Shown: positions 17,309 through 28,128, counted from the stretch's first letter. The stretch is 64,000 nt of DNA from Achromobacter sp. UMC46 (GCF_014170335.1 NZ_LZZS01000031.1:111079-175078), one strand, 5' to 3'. Notes: generated by a model not told the origin, from the sequence alone. Numbers and translations: made by a program.

Positions 17309-18901
17309 ATGAATCGGGCGCGGATTATTCTCGTTTTCGACAACGAGTTTGCAAAACGGGGCATTTCCAATTCCCTCGAGCAAATCGGTTTTGTTTTGAA
17401 CCCCGTCTCGCTGCTGGAGGGGGCGGCGACTCGCCTGTCCGGCGAGATCCTGGTGCATCTGTGCCTGCCGCGAGACCTGGACATCACCATCGGCCAGCTG
17501 CGGGCGAATTTCCTAAGTTCCACGATCATCGCGATACGCGACATCGAGAGCCCCTCGGTGCGGATCAATGCGCTGCTGGCGGGCGCGGACAGTTGTTACG
17601 GCGCCAGCATCAGCTATAGCGAAGTCGCCGCCGCCATCCAATCCGCGCAACGCAAGCTCACCCTTTCCTATGCGCCCGCCGGTCATGCCGCGCGCAGATC
17701 CGAGCCGGCGCCGGGGCAAGTCGCGACAAGTCCGCCACCTGTGGAAAAGGCGTGGCGCCTTGGGGACAACGAATGGACGCTGATCCCTCCGGGCGGCGAG
17801 GGCATCAGTTTGACGCGGATGGAACGGCTGGTCCTGCAGGCCATTCACAGGCATCCCGAAAAACTGGTCGGGCGCGGCGATTTCACGGACGAGAGCGCGG
17901 ACATCGCCAGCAACGGCCGCTCGCTCGACTTGATTGTCAGCCGGCTCAAGCGCAAGGGCAATGTCGCGGGCGCCTCCATCCCCATACGGAGCATGCGGGG
18001 CAAGGGATACGCGTTCTCGGGCGAATTGCGCGTGGACGGCGGGCGGGAAGACGCGCCGGCATCCGCAAGCATCATGCCGCTGCTCCGCATGCCCGGCGAA
18101 TCCCGGTATCCGCTGCTGGCGGCGGCCCAGGACGACAGGCTGCAGTTCCACTACCAGCCTATCGTGACGGCGCAGACCCAGGAGATCGCGGGTGCCGAAG
18201 CGCTGCTCAGGTGGAAAGGCGCAGGCGGCGCGGGGGCGGACATCGAAAGCCTGTTGCGGGACGCGTGCGCGTCAGAGGCCGCGGATTCGCTGGTGGGCTG
18301 GGGGCTGCGCGCCATCTCCGCCGATCAGGCGCGCTGGCGGCAGGCGGCCGCTGGCCAGGGCACGGTCGTCAATATCAATGTCTCTCCGCAGAGCTTTGCT
18401 CGTCGCGATGTCGTGGACGCGATCCTGCTTGGCGTGTTCTCGCATGGCCTCACACCGCGGGATCTGCGCCTGGAGATCTCCGAAGCGGCCACGTCCCACG
18501 CCGGCCCGGCCGACGTGCGCGCCGTTCTGGAAGAGTTCACGAGCCTGGGCGTCCAGGTCTGGCTGGACGACTTCGGCAAGGGCTACAACAATCTTGCCTG
18601 GCTATCGACGCTGCCGTTGGCCGGCTTGAAACTGGAAAAATCCATCGTCTGGAACGCCGCGCGCAATCCGGATTCCCACAAGGTGCTGCGGTCGATCTGC
18701 CAACTGGCGAAAGACCTGGGCATCACGACCGTTGCCGATGGCATCGAAACGGCCGCGCACCGTCAGGCCGCGCAGGACGCCGGGTGCGAACTGATGCAGG
18801 GCTTCCTGTTCTATCCGCCCGCCACCGGCGACGAATTCGCCCGCGCACTGGCCGGGCAGCGGGCGCACCGCGCCGCCGTCATGCCCGGGTCCGGGCGATA
18901 A
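17309..18901 (+). CDS. Receiver-like / winged-helix / EAL-domain fusion regulator
   Basis: A 530-residue protein with three parts. Residues 1-120 resemble a response-regulator receiver, but the phospho-acceptor position reads VHLCLPRD, so the usual Asp is missing. Residues ~148-242 match an OmpR/PhoB winged helix (ISLTRMERLVLQAIHRHP, SLDLIVSRLKRKGN, IRSMRGKGYAF). Residues ~265-515 form an EAL c-di-GMP phosphodiesterase domain (AEALLRW with Glu297; NINVSPQSF; RLEISEA; DDFGKGYNNL with Asp420/421; LKLEKS; ADGIET; LMQGFLFYPP). Most EAL metal and base residues are kept, but KLE and ADG deviate from the usual KID and AEG. It may couple c-di-GMP to transcription. ATG 17309 was chosen over an earlier frame start; the gene overlaps the convergent MFS gene by 23 bases. 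Confidence 0.85.
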   Translation: MNRARIILVFDNEFAKRGISNSLEQIGFVLNPVSLLEGAATRLSGEILVHLCLPRDLDITIGQLRANFLSSTIIAIRDIESPSVRINALLAGADSCYGASISYSEVAAAIQSAQRKLTLSYAPAGHAARRSEPAPGQVATSPPPVEKAWRLGDNEWTLIPPGGEGISLTRMERLVLQAIHRHPEKLVGRGDFTDESADIASNGRSLDLIVSRLKRKGNVAGASIPIRSMRGKGYAFSGELRVDGGREDAPASASIMPLLRMPGESRYPLLAAAQDDRLQFHYQPIVTAQTQEIAGAEALLRWKGAGGAGADIESLLRDACASEAADSLVGWGLRAISADQARWRQAAAGQGTVVNINVSPQSFARRDVVDAILLGVFSHGLTPRDLRLEISEAATSHAGPADVRAVLEEFTSLGVQVWLDDFGKGYNNLAWLSTLPLAGLKLEKSIVWNAARNPDSHKVLRSICQLAKDLGITTVADGIETAAHRQAAQDAGCELMQGFLFYPPATGDEFARALAGQRAHRAAVMPGSGR

Positions 18902-20060
18902 AGCGCCACCGCAGCGCGAACGCCGCCGCCAGAATGGCCGCGGCCAATCCGGCAGACAGCCCCATCGCCGCGCGCGCGCCGTGCTGCTCGATCACATGGG
19001 CATAGGCCACCGGCGCGGTGGCGGTCAATAGAAAGCTCGGGATCAACAGCGTGCCGACCAGCGTGCCGTAGCTGCGGAAATCGAACAGGGCCAGCGGCAG
19101 CGTGCCGCGGGCGATGGTCATCAGGCCGTTGCAGGCGCCGTAGACCAGCGCGTACGCCGCGGTGGCGTAGAGGTTGCCCCGGGACAGCAGGGTCAGCAGA
19201 AAGCACAGCGGAAACAAGGCGCTGACGGCCAGCGTGAGCGTCAGCGGATGCAGCCGCGACCCCAGGGCGACGTCGGCGAGGCGGGCGGTGAATTGGCCGA
19301 CGCCCCACAGCGCGGCGACGCTGACGGCGGCCGCCGTGGCCAGGCCCAGGCCCGAGAGCAGCGAGATCAGATGGGCGGCGTTGCCGGCGGCCAGGAAGTT
19401 GGTCAGCATCGCCATGACCGCATACAACGCGCCGGCCAACCGGCGTTCGTAGACGGTGCGGGCAAGACCGTCGGTGTGCCGGGGGGCTGCGGCGGCGGAG
19501 GCGGCGTAGCGTTGCCGAGGCAGCGCCAGGTACAGCGGCAAGGTGCTCAGGGCCAGCGCCGCGTAGACCAGCACCGCGCCGCGCCACCCCAGCCACTCGG
19601 ACAGCGCGTGGCCGACGGGCCACATCACGGTAGAGGCCAGGCCGCCGAACAGCGTGATCTGCGACATGGGGCGGCGCGCGGTGGGGCCGGCAGCGCGGGC
19701 AAGCGAGGCGAAGGCGGCGTCGTACAGGCACAGGCGCATGCCCACGCCCAACAGCAGCCAGGCCAGGTAATACACGGCAACGGCATGGGCGGTGGCCAGC
19801 ACGGCGCAGCCGGCCGCGGCAATCACGGCGCCCACGGGCATGACGCGGTGGCCGCCCCAGCGGTCCACGGCCATGCCGGCCACGGGCGATACCAGCGCCA
19901 TCGTCACGATGGCCGCGGAAAAGCCGCCGTAGACGGCGGCGGGGCTCCAACCCAGGTCGGCCGCCATGGCCGGCCCCAGCGCGCCGATCAGATAGAACGT
20001 CACGCCCCAGCCGACCAGCTGGGTCAGGCCCAGGCAGACAATGGCGCGCGGCGGGATCAC
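18879..20060 (-). CDS. MFS transporter
   Basis: A 393-residue major-facilitator permease with about twelve hydrophobic helices. The loop 2-3 region reads AVYGGFSAAIVTMALVSPVAGMAVDRWGGHRV, a typical MFS motif A variant. The start is taken as GTG 20060, overlapping the stop of the acetyltransferase gene (GTGA at 20057-20060); a longer open frame upstream is the shadow of that gene. Direction and substrate are unknown. Coupling to an N-acetyltransferase and to a divergent LysR-AraC pair suggests an efflux or detoxification locus. Confidence 0.85.
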   Translation of the reverse strand: MIPPRAIVCLGLTQLVGWGVTFYLIGALGPAMAADLGWSPAAVYGGFSAAIVTMALVSPVAGMAVDRWGGHRVMPVGAVIAAAGCAVLATAHAVAVYYLAWLLLGVGMRLCLYDAAFASLARAAGPTARRPMSQITLFGGLASTVMWPVGHALSEWLGWRGAVLVYAALALSTLPLYLALPRQRYAASAAAAPRHTDGLARTVYERRLAGALYAVMAMLTNFLAAGNAAHLISLLSGLGLATAAAVSVAALWGVGQFTARLADVALGSRLHPLTLTLAVSALFPLCFLLTLLSRGNLYATAAYALVYGACNGLMTIARGTLPLALFDFRSYGTLVGTLLIPSFLLTATAPVAYAHVIEQHGARAAMGLSAGLAAAILAAAFALRWRFIARTRA

Positions 20061-20602
20061 GGCCGTTGCGGCGGGATGGCGTCGCCTGCGCCCAGGGCGC
20101 GCTGCATCAGCACGGTATCGCGCCATTCGCCATGCTTGTGCCCGACGGAACGCAGGGTGCCGACGGGGTGGAAGCCCTGGCTGGCATGCAGGGCCAGCGA
20201 CGCCGCGTTGCGGCTGTCGCCCACTATCGCCAGCATCTGGCGCCAGCCGGCGGCGGTGCAGCGTTCGATCAATGCGGCCAGCAGCTTGCCGCCGATGCCC
20301 AGCCCGCTGCGGCCGGCCTTCACATACACCGAATCCTCCACTGTGTGGCGGTAAGCCGGGCGCGGACGGTAAGGGGTGACGTAGGCATAGCCGACGACCT
20401 CGCCGTTGATCTCCGCCACCAGGTAAGGCATTTCCTTTTCCAGCACGCTGCCCCGCCGTTGGCGCATTTCGGCGATGGAGGGCGGTTCCAGTTCGAACGA
20501 GGCGGTGCCGTGTTCGACGTGGTGGGCGTACAGGGTCTTGATGGCGGGCAAGTCGGCGTCCGCGCTGTCGCGGATCAGGACGGTAGGCAGGGTGGGCGGC
20601 AT
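20057..20602 (-). CDS. GNAT family N-acetyltransferase (phosphinothricin acetyltransferase-like)
   Basis: A 181-residue GNAT enzyme that should transfer acetyl from acetyl-CoA to an amine. The fold is seen in VLIRDSADADLPAIKTLYAHHVEHGTASFE, the acetyl-CoA loop GRSGLGIGGKLLAALIERC, and the conserved SLALHASQGFHPVGTLRSVGHKHGEWRDTVLMQR. The last part is typical of the PAT/MnaT group acting on phosphinothricin, methionine sulfone or similar amino-acid analogues. ATG 20602 (MPPTLPTVLIRD) was chosen over an in-frame ATG at 20662; neither has a strong ribosome site. Translationally coupled to the MFS gene. Confidence 0.85.
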   Translation of the reverse strand: MPPTLPTVLIRDSADADLPAIKTLYAHHVEHGTASFELEPPSIAEMRQRRGSVLEKEMPYLVAEINGEVVGYAYVTPYRPRPAYRHTVEDSVYVKAGRSGLGIGGKLLAALIERCTAAGWRQMLAIVGDSRNAASLALHASQGFHPVGTLRSVGHKHGEWRDTVLMQRALGAGDAIPPQRP

Positions 20603-20680
20603 GAAAGGGGCGGGAAGTCGATGAAGGAGAACCAGCCGCCAGTGTCGCGCAAGGCAATTCATTAATAAAGCTTTGGTTTA

Positions 20681-20695
20681 TTATGATTTTCATAA
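20681..20695. promoter_or_regulatory. LysR-type box between GNAT and lysR genes
   Basis: TTATGA-TTT-TCATAA is a perfect 15-bp inverted repeat containing a T-N11-A core. CTTTGG copies lie on both sides (about 20671 and 20702). It lies 22 bases before the LysR ATG at 20717, the expected place for an autoregulated LysR site. Confidence 0.6.
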
Positions 20696-20716
20696 GCAAA
20701 ACTTTGGATAGAAGCG

Positions 20717-21607
20717 ATGCGTGGCTTGAACCTGGACCATCTGCGCACGTTCGCCCAGGTAGTCGAATTGGGCAGTTTTTCCGCTGCCGCCGAACGCGGC
20801 GGCGTGACGCAACCGGCCGTCAGCCTGCAGATCCGCCAGCTGGAACGGCGCTTCGGCCTGAAGCTCGTCGAGCGCATCGGCCGCCGCGCCGGGCCGACCG
20901 CCGCCGGGCTGGAACTGCTGACCCATATCCGCGTCATCGACGCCGCGCTGGCGCAGGCCGAGCAGGCCATGTCGGCCCACGTGTCGCAGGTGTCAGGGCG
21001 GATCCGGCTGGGCACGGGCGCCACCGCCTGCACCTACTTGCTGCCGCCCGTGCTGGCCGACATGCGGCGCCGCTTTCCCGCCCTGGATATCGTGGCCAGC
21101 ACCGGCAATACGTCGGACATGCTGCGCGGGCTGGAGAACAACACGCTGGACATGGCGCTGGTCACTTTGCCCGCACCAGGCCGCATGTTCCAGGTCAGCC
21201 CCGTCCTGGAAGACGAGTTCGTGGCGATCTTCCCCGCCCGCGACCCGGGCGCCATTCCCGATGCCGTGACGCCGCAGTCGCTGGCGGGGCTGCCGCTGGT
21301 GCTGTTCGAACCTGGTGCCCGCACGCGCCGGCTGGTGGACGACTGGTTCGAAGCGGCGGGCGTGGCGGCCAAACCCGTCATGGAACTGGGCAGCACCGAA
21401 GCCATGAAGGAAATTGTGGCGGCCGGCCTGGGCTGCGCGGTGCTGCCGAAACTGGCCGTGTCCGGCGCGGGGCAGCGCGATGCGCTGGCCGTGCGCTCAC
21501 TGACGCCGCGCCTGTCCCGCGACCTGGCCATCGTGATGCGCCGCGACAAGCCGCTGACCCGGGGGTTGCGGCACCTGGAAGCGGCGCTGTTGGCGTTGCG
21601 GCCATGA
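20717..21607 (+). CDS. LysR family transcriptional regulator
   Basis: A 296-residue regulator: N-terminal winged helix (LDHLRTFAQVVELGSFSAAAERGGVTQPAVSLQIRQLERRFGLKLVERIGRR) and a C-terminal periplasmic-binding-like effector domain from ~90. It is divergent from the GNAT-MFS unit and overlaps the following araC gene by the ATGA at 21604-21607. It probably controls the acetyltransferase and transporter; the ligand is unknown. Confidence 0.92.
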   Translation: MRGLNLDHLRTFAQVVELGSFSAAAERGGVTQPAVSLQIRQLERRFGLKLVERIGRRAGPTAAGLELLTHIRVIDAALAQAEQAMSAHVSQVSGRIRLGTGATACTYLLPPVLADMRRRFPALDIVASTGNTSDMLRGLENNTLDMALVTLPAPGRMFQVSPVLEDEFVAIFPARDPGAIPDAVTPQSLAGLPLVLFEPGARTRRLVDDWFEAAGVAAKPVMELGSTEAMKEIVAAGLGCAVLPKLAVSGAGQRDALAVRSLTPRLSRDLAIVMRRDKPLTRGLRHLEAALLALRP

Positions 21608-22416
21608 GCGCCGGCGCCGCCGCGTCCCGGTCCCCCGCGGATCTGGACCTGTTCCCCTACGAATCGTCGCCGCGCCCCGTCGCCGGGCTGGCCGTGGACT
21701 ACGAAGACGGCCATCGCGTGCGCCGGCACCGGCACCGCCGGGGGCAACTGCTCTATGCGATCTCCGGCGTGATGGTGGTGGATACCGACGCCGGCATCTG
21801 GGTCGTGCCGCCGACGCGCGGCGTCTGGGTGCCGGCCTGGGTGCCGCACGGCATCCGCATGAGCGGAGAGCCGCGCATGCGCACGGTCTTCGTCGAGCCA
21901 GGCGCCGCGGCGCACTTGCCCGGCGAATGCTGCGTGCTGTCGATTTCCCCGCTGCTGCGCGAGCTGATGGTGGCGGCCGCAGAGGTGCCGCTGGACTGGG
22001 CGCCCGGCACGCGCGACGGCCGGTTGATGACGCTGCTGCTGGACGAATTGCGCCAGGAACCCGTGCTGCCGCTGCACTTGCCGCAGCCGTCCGAGCCGCG
22101 GCTGGCGCGCATCTGCCGCGCCATCGTGCGTCATCCCGAGCGGCAGGCGGGGGCGGCGGACTGGGCGCGGGAACTGGGGGTGGACCCCAAGACGGTGCAT
22201 CGCCTGTTCCTGCGCCACACCGGCATGACGTTCGGCCGCTGGCGCCAGCAGGCGCGCCTGCTGGCGGCCATGGAGCGGCTGGCGCGCGGCGCGCGGGTGC
22301 TGGACGTGGCGCTGGACCTGGGCTACGAGAGCCCCAGCGCGTTCGCGGCGATGTTCCGCCGTGCCGTGGGCGAGCCGCCCAGCGTGTTCGCGGCCCGGGG
22401 CGACGCGTCCGCCTGA
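21604..22416 (+). CDS. AraC family transcriptional regulator with cupin sensor
   Basis: A 270-residue protein. The N-terminal cupin-like domain (HRVRRHRHRRGQLLYAISGVMVVDTDAGIWVVPPTRGVWVPAWVPHGI) is typical of the AraC/NimR group. The C-terminal double HTH spans ~165-265 (ELGVDPKTVHRLFLRHTGMTFGRWRQQARLLAAM, ALDLGYESPSAFAAMFRRAVGEPPS). Start ATG 21604 overlaps the LysR stop, so both regulators are translated as a pair, an unusual arrangement. Related regulators such as NimR repress drug-export genes. A similar role over the divergent MFS gene is an inference. Confidence 0.88.
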   Translation: MSAGAAASRSPADLDLFPYESSPRPVAGLAVDYEDGHRVRRHRHRRGQLLYAISGVMVVDTDAGIWVVPPTRGVWVPAWVPHGIRMSGEPRMRTVFVEPGAAAHLPGECCVLSISPLLRELMVAAAEVPLDWAPGTRDGRLMTLLLDELRQEPVLPLHLPQPSEPRLARICRAIVRHPERQAGAADWARELGVDPKTVHRLFLRHTGMTFGRWRQQARLLAAMERLARGARVLDVALDLGYESPSAFAAMFRRAVGEPPSVFAARGDASA

Positions 22417-22517
22417 TGGCCACGAACCGCCTTGGGGGCGGCCATCGGGCAGCGCCGCCCCGATCCAGCGTATTATTTACCGTTTTGCCGCCACGCTAAC
22501 AGCACCCGAGACCCATC

Positions 22518-24386
22518 ATGCCGCACTACCGTTCCCGCACATCGACCCACGGCCGCAACATGGCCGGCGCCCGCGCCCTGTGGCGCGCCACCGGCATGAA
22601 GGACGGCGATTTCGGCAAGCCGATCATCGCGGTAGTGAACTCGTTCACGCAGTTCGTGCCGGGCCACGTGCACCTGCGCGACCTGGGCGCGCTGGTGGCC
22701 AAAGAGATCGAAGCCGCGGGCGGCGTCGCCAAGGAATTCAACACGATCGCCGTCGACGACGGCATCGCGATGGGCCACGGCGGCATGCTGTATTCGCTGC
22801 CGTCGCGTGAACTGATCGCCGATTCGGTGGAATACATGGTGAACGCGCACTGCGCCGACGCCATGGTATGCATTTCGAACTGCGACAAGATCACCCCGGG
22901 GATGCTGATGGCTGCGATGCGCCTGAACATCCCGGTCGTGTTCGTGTCCGGCGGCCCGATGGAAGCGGGCAAGGTCAAGTCGCCGATCGACGGCACGGTG
23001 ATCGCCAAGATCGACCTGATCGACGCCATGATCAAGGCGGCCGACCCGAAGGTCTCGGACGCTGAAGTGGCCGAAGTGGAACGCAGCGCGTGCCCGACGT
23101 GCGGCTCCTGTTCCGGCATGTTCACCGCCAATTCGATGAACTGTCTGACCGAAGCCATCGGCTTGGCGCTGCCGGGCAACGGCACCATCGTGGCGACGCA
23201 TGCATGGCGCAAGGGGCTGTTCGAACAAGCCGGCCGCCTGGTCGTGGACCTGTGCCGCCGCTACTACGTGGAAGAAGACGAATCGGTCCTGCCGCGCAAC
23301 ATCGCGACGAAGAGCGCGTTCCAGAACGCGATGGCGCTGGACGTGGCGATGGGCGGTTCGACCAACACCGTGCTGCATTTGCTGGCCGCGGCGCAGGAAG
23401 CGGGCGTGGATTTCACAATGGCCGACATCGACCGCATTTCGCGCAAGGTGCCCTGCCTGTGCAAGGCGGCGCCCGCCACCGACAAGTACCACATTGAAGA
23501 CGTGCACCGCGCTGGCGGTATCCTGGGCATTCTGGGTGAACTGGCGCGCGCGGATTTGCTGGACCTGACCTGCGGCAACGTGCACAGCGGCACGCTGGGC
23601 AACGCGATCCAGCAATGGGACGTGGCCGGCGACGCGAGCGAGGCGGCGCAGAAGTTCTACCGCGCAGCGCCTGGCGGCATCCCGACGACGGTCGCTTTCA
23701 GCCAGGAGGCGACGTTCCTGACGCTGGACACGGACCGCAAGACGGGCTGCATCCGCAGCAAGGAAAACGCCTATTCGAAGGACGGCGGCCTGGCCGTGCT
23801 GTACGGCAATCTGGCCGAGAAGGGCTGCATTGTGAAGACGGCCGGCGTGGACGAGTCGCAATGGGTCTTCACGGGCCGTGCGCGCGTGTTCGAAAGCCAG
23901 GACGATGCGGTGGAAGGCATCCTGGGCGACAAGATCGTGGCGGGCGACGTGGTGGTGATCCGCTACGAAGGCCCGAAGGGCGGCCCGGGCATGCAAGAGA
24001 TGCTGTATCCGACGTCATACCTGAAGTCCAAGGGCTTGGGCAAGACGTGCGCGCTGTTTACCGACGGGCGTTTTTCGGGCGGTTCGTCGGGGCTGGTGAT
24101 CGGGCATGCGTCGCCGGAAGCGGCGGAAGGCGGCACGATCGGCCTGGTCGAAGAAGGCGATGTGATCGAGATCGATATCCCGAAACGCAAGATGCATCTG
24201 GCGGTGTCCGACGAAGAACTGGCGCGTCGCCGCGCGGCGATGGACGCGCGGGCGGACGGCTGGGAGCCGGTGGGGCGCGAGCGGGTCGTGTCGTTGGCGT
24301 TGCAGGCTTATGCGGCGTTGGCGACGTCGGCGGACCGCGGTGCGGTGCGGGATTTGTCGCAGCTGAAGCAGAAGGGCAAGCGGTGA
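22518..24386 (+). CDS. ilvD: Dihydroxy-acid dehydratase
   Basis: A 622-residue iron-sulfur enzyme of valine, leucine, isoleucine and pantothenate synthesis that dehydrates 2,3-dihydroxy-3-methylbutanoate. Cluster cysteines are visible in [12 protein letters not shown] and [19 protein letters not shown]. The C-terminus carries the family signature [27 protein letters not shown]. Normal length for the E. coli type. Single gene followed by a terminator. Confidence 0.98.
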   Translation: MPHYRSRTSTHGRNMAGARALWRATGMKDGDFGKPIIAVVNSFTQFVPGHVHLRDLGALVAKEIEAAGGVAKEFNTIAVDDGIAMGHGGMLYSLPSRELIADSVEYMVNAHCADAMVCISNCDKITPGMLMAAMRLNIPVVFVSGGPMEAGKVKSPIDGTVIAKIDLIDAMIKAADPKVSDAEVAEVERSACPTCGSCSGMFTANSMNCLTEAIGLALPGNGTIVATHAWRKGLFEQAGRLVVDLCRRYYVEEDESVLPRNIATKSAFQNAMALDVAMGGSTNTVLHLLAAAQEAGVDFTMADIDRISRKVPCLCKAAPATDKYHIEDVHRAGGILGILGELARADLLDLTCGNVHSGTLGNAIQQWDVAGDASEAAQKFYRAAPGGIPTTVAFSQEATFLTLDTDRKTGCIRSKENAYSKDGGLAVLYGNLAEKGCIVKTAGVDESQWVFTGRARVFESQDDAVEGILGDKIVAGDVVVIRYEGPKGGPGMQEMLYPTSYLKSKGLGKTCALFTDGRFSGGSSGLVIGHASPEAAEGGTIGLVEEGDVIEIDIPKRKMHLAVSDEELARRRAAMDARADGWEPVGRERVVSLALQAYAALATSADRGAVRDLSQLKQKGKR

Positions 24387-24407
24387 TTGCCTGATTGCGT
24401 GGGGTGT

Positions 24408-24442
24408 GAAAAAGGCGGCGCTTATGGCGTCGCTTTTTTTTT
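24408..24442 (+). terminator. Rho-independent terminator of ilvD
   Basis: GCGGCGC/GCGTCGC stem (one mismatch pair) with loop TTATG, flanked by an A-run and followed by a run of nine or more T. Confidence 0.85.
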
Positions 24443-24552
24443 GTGTTGAGCCGCGCACCCAGGGCCGCACCGCGTCGTGCGTCTCAAGAACCATCATGCC
24501 GCCACCCACAAGGAAACCCCGATAAAATTCCTAGACCCCGCCTGGAGCCCCC

Positions 24553-25434
24553 ATGTCCCTGAATTCTGAAGCGCTGCGCCTGTTCCTTGGTGTCGTCGAT
24601 GCCGGCTCAATGAGCGCTGCCGCCGAGATGCTCGGACAGACCGCGTCAGGCGTCAGCCGGGGCCTGTCGCGGCTTGAGGACGAGCTGGGCGTCATCCTCT
24701 TGAACCGGACGACCCGGCGGATGGAGTTGACCGAGGAAGGCGCTCACTTTCTTCCCAAGGCGCGTCAGATCGTGGCGGCGCTGGAAGAGGCCGAGGAATG
24801 CATGCGGATGGTGCATCAGCGGCCGGCGGGGCGGTTGCGGGTGGATGCGTCGGTGCCGGTAATGCTGCATTGCGTGGTGCCGCATGTGGGGGAGTTCCGC
24901 CGCGAGTATCCCGAGATCACGCTGGAGCTGACCAGCAACGACCGCATCGTGGATTTGATGGAGCATCGCACCGATGTCGCGATCCGCATGGGGCCGTTGA
25001 CGGATTCGACCTTGCATGCGCGGTCGTTGCGGCCGGCGCCGCGTTGGATGATGGCCAGCCCCGAGTACATCGCGCGGCGCGGGGCGCCGGAGACGGTGGA
25101 GGACTTGGCGGGGCATGAGGTGTTGGGGTTCACGCAGCCCGAGAGCCTGAACGTGTGGCCACTGAAGCATGCCGGCGGGTCCAGTTATCTGGCGACGCCG
25201 ACGCTGGCGACGTCCAGCGGGGAAACGCAGCGGCTGCTGGCGTTGCGCGGGGTCGGGATCGCCTGCCTGTCGGATTTCGTCGTGCGCGAAGACATCGCGG
25301 CGGGGCGGCTGGTGAAGGTGATGGAAGGCGTGTACAGCGACTACCTGCAGCCGATGCACGCGGTGTACCACCGGAACACGCAGCTGTCGCGGCGCATTGC
25401 ATGCTTCCTGGATTTCTTCGCCGGGCGCGTGTAG
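24553..25434 (+). CDS. LysR family transcriptional regulator (DmlR-like group)
   Basis: A 293-residue LysR protein. The N-terminal helix-turn-helix is FLGVVDAGSMSAAAEMLGQTASGVSRGLSRLEDELGVILLNRTTRRMELTEEG; the effector domain begins near residue 90 (GRLRVDASVPVMLHCVVPHVGEFRREYP). The group with RTTRRMELTEEG and IRMGPLTDSTLHARSL resembles DmlR and other CrgA-type regulators. It is convergent with the lpdA gene at the end of the catabolic operon. Its target is not evident. Confidence 0.92.
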   Translation: MSLNSEALRLFLGVVDAGSMSAAAEMLGQTASGVSRGLSRLEDELGVILLNRTTRRMELTEEGAHFLPKARQIVAALEEAEECMRMVHQRPAGRLRVDASVPVMLHCVVPHVGEFRREYPEITLELTSNDRIVDLMEHRTDVAIRMGPLTDSTLHARSLRPAPRWMMASPEYIARRGAPETVEDLAGHEVLGFTQPESLNVWPLKHAGGSSYLATPTLATSSGETQRLLALRGVGIACLSDFVVREDIAAGRLVKVMEGVYSDYLQPMHAVYHRNTQLSRRIACFLDFFAGRV

Positions 25435-25436
25435 GG

Positions 25437-25462
25437 GATGGGTTGCGCGCGCGCAACCCATC
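25437..25462. terminator. 26-bp perfect palindrome between convergent genes
   Basis: GATGGGTTGCGCG is followed directly by its reverse complement, giving a perfect 13-bp arm palindrome three bases after the lysR stop and 8 bases before the end of lpdA. No T-run follows on either strand, so it may be a transcript-stabilising or rho-assisted terminator hairpin shared by the convergent genes. Confidence 0.5.
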
Positions 25463-25470
25463 ATGCCGGT

Positions 25471-26868
<1,398 letters not shown>

Positions 26869-26876
26869 GGTCGGGT

Positions 26877-28118
26877 TCACAGCAGGATGCGCACGGGGTT
26901 TTCGATCAACGTGCGGAAGGCGGCCAGCCAGCGTGCTCCGACGGCCCCGTCCACCGCGCGGTGGTCGGCCGACAGCGTCACCGTCATGACGGTGGCGACG
27001 GCCAGCTCGCCGTTGCCGTCCACCACCGGGCGGCGTTCGGCTGCGCCTACGGCCAGGATGGCGGCCTGCGGCGGGTTGATGATGGCGGCGAACTGGCTGA
27101 TGCCGTACATGCCCAAATTGCTGACCGTTAGCGAACCGCCCGTGAATTCCTCGGGCTTCAAGCGGTTGACCTTGGCGCGGCTGGCCAGTTCGACGATTTC
27201 GCCCGCGACGGCGGACAGGGACTTCACGTCCGCGTCTCGCACGATGGGTGTGACCAGTCCGCCGTCGGTCGCGACCGCCACCGAGATGTCGGCGCCCGCG
27301 TGGTATTCGATGGCGTCTTCGTGCCAGCTGACATTCACTTCCGGCACTTCGCGCAGCGCCAGCGCGGCGGCGCGCACGATGAAGTCGTTCACCGACAGCT
27401 TTACCGCGCCACCCTGGTTGGCTTGCGCGCGCAGGGCCAGCAGCGCGTCCATCCGGCAATCCACCGACAGGTAGAAGTGCGGCACGTTCTGCTTGCTCTC
27501 GGTCAGGCGGCGGGCGATGGCGCGACGCATGCCGGTGTGCGGGACGCGGCGGGCGGCGGGGCGGCCGGCCGACGGTGCGGCGGCAACGGGGGCGCGGTCA
27601 CGCGCCGCCTCGACGTCGCGGCGCACGATGCGGCCGTGTGGGCCGGTGCCCGTCACACCCAGCAGGTCCACATGCCATTGCGCCGCCAGCCGGCGTGCCA
27701 GCGGGCTGGCGAACAGGCGCCCACCAGGAACCGCGGCGGTGGACGGGCGGACGTCTGTCGCTGCGGCAGCCGTCGCTGCGGCAGCCGGGGCTGTGGCGGT
27801 CTCGACGGGCACTGCGGCAGCCGTCGCCGGCCCGCCTTGTTCCGCCAGCGCGCGATCGATGGCCGAGGCGTCGTCGCCGTCAGCCAGCAGCACGCCGATC
27901 ACGGTATTGATCGGCACCGACGCCGCGCCGGCCTGGACCAGGATGCGGCCCAGCACGCCAGCATGCTCGGCGTTGATTTCGACGATGGCCTTTTCGGTTT
28001 CGATTTCCGCCAGCGCGTCGCCGACGGCGACCTTGTCGCCTTCTTTCTTCAGCCACTGGTGCAGGTTGCCGCCCGACGTGTCGGCGGCGACGGAGGGAAG
28101 CTTGATGAGGTGTGCCAC
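26877..28118 (-). CDS. 2-oxoacid dehydrogenase E2, dihydrolipoyl acyltransferase
   Basis: A 413-residue E2. One lipoyl domain at 1-80 (lipoyl Lys in IETEKAIVEI), an Ala/Val/Thr-rich linker (~95-145), a peripheral-subunit-binding domain (SPLARRLAAQWHVDLLGVTGTGPHGRIVRRDV) and a C-terminal catalytic domain with HRAVDGAVGARWL, the His-x-x-x-Asp-Gly active site. The start is GTG 28118 (VAHLIKLP) with AGGAC upstream. It sits between the VOC gene and E3 in the operon. The acyl group is unknown; homology alone allows acetoin, pyruvate or branched-chain acids. Confidence 0.93.
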   Translation of the reverse strand: MAHLIKLPSVAADTSGGNLHQWLKKEGDKVAVGDALAEIETEKAIVEINAEHAGVLGRILVQAGAASVPINTVIGVLLADGDDASAIDRALAEQGGPATAAAVPVETATAPAAAATAAAATDVRPSTAAVPGGRLFASPLARRLAAQWHVDLLGVTGTGPHGRIVRRDVEAARDRAPVAAAPSAGRPAARRVPHTGMRRAIARRLTESKQNVPHFYLSVDCRMDALLALRAQANQGGAVKLSVNDFIVRAAALALREVPEVNVSWHEDAIEYHAGADISVAVATDGGLVTPIVRDADVKSLSAVAGEIVELASRAKVNRLKPEEFTGGSLTVSNLGMYGISQFAAIINPPQAAILAVGAAERRPVVDGNGELAVATVMTVTLSADHRAVDGAVGARWLAAFRTLIENPVRILL

Positions 28119-28128
28119 GATGTTCGTC

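Noticed and set aside
26869..27459. N-terminal extension of the lpdA frame
   Set aside because: It runs through the E2 coding region in another frame and has no similarity. ATG 26868 gives a standard E3 N-terminus.
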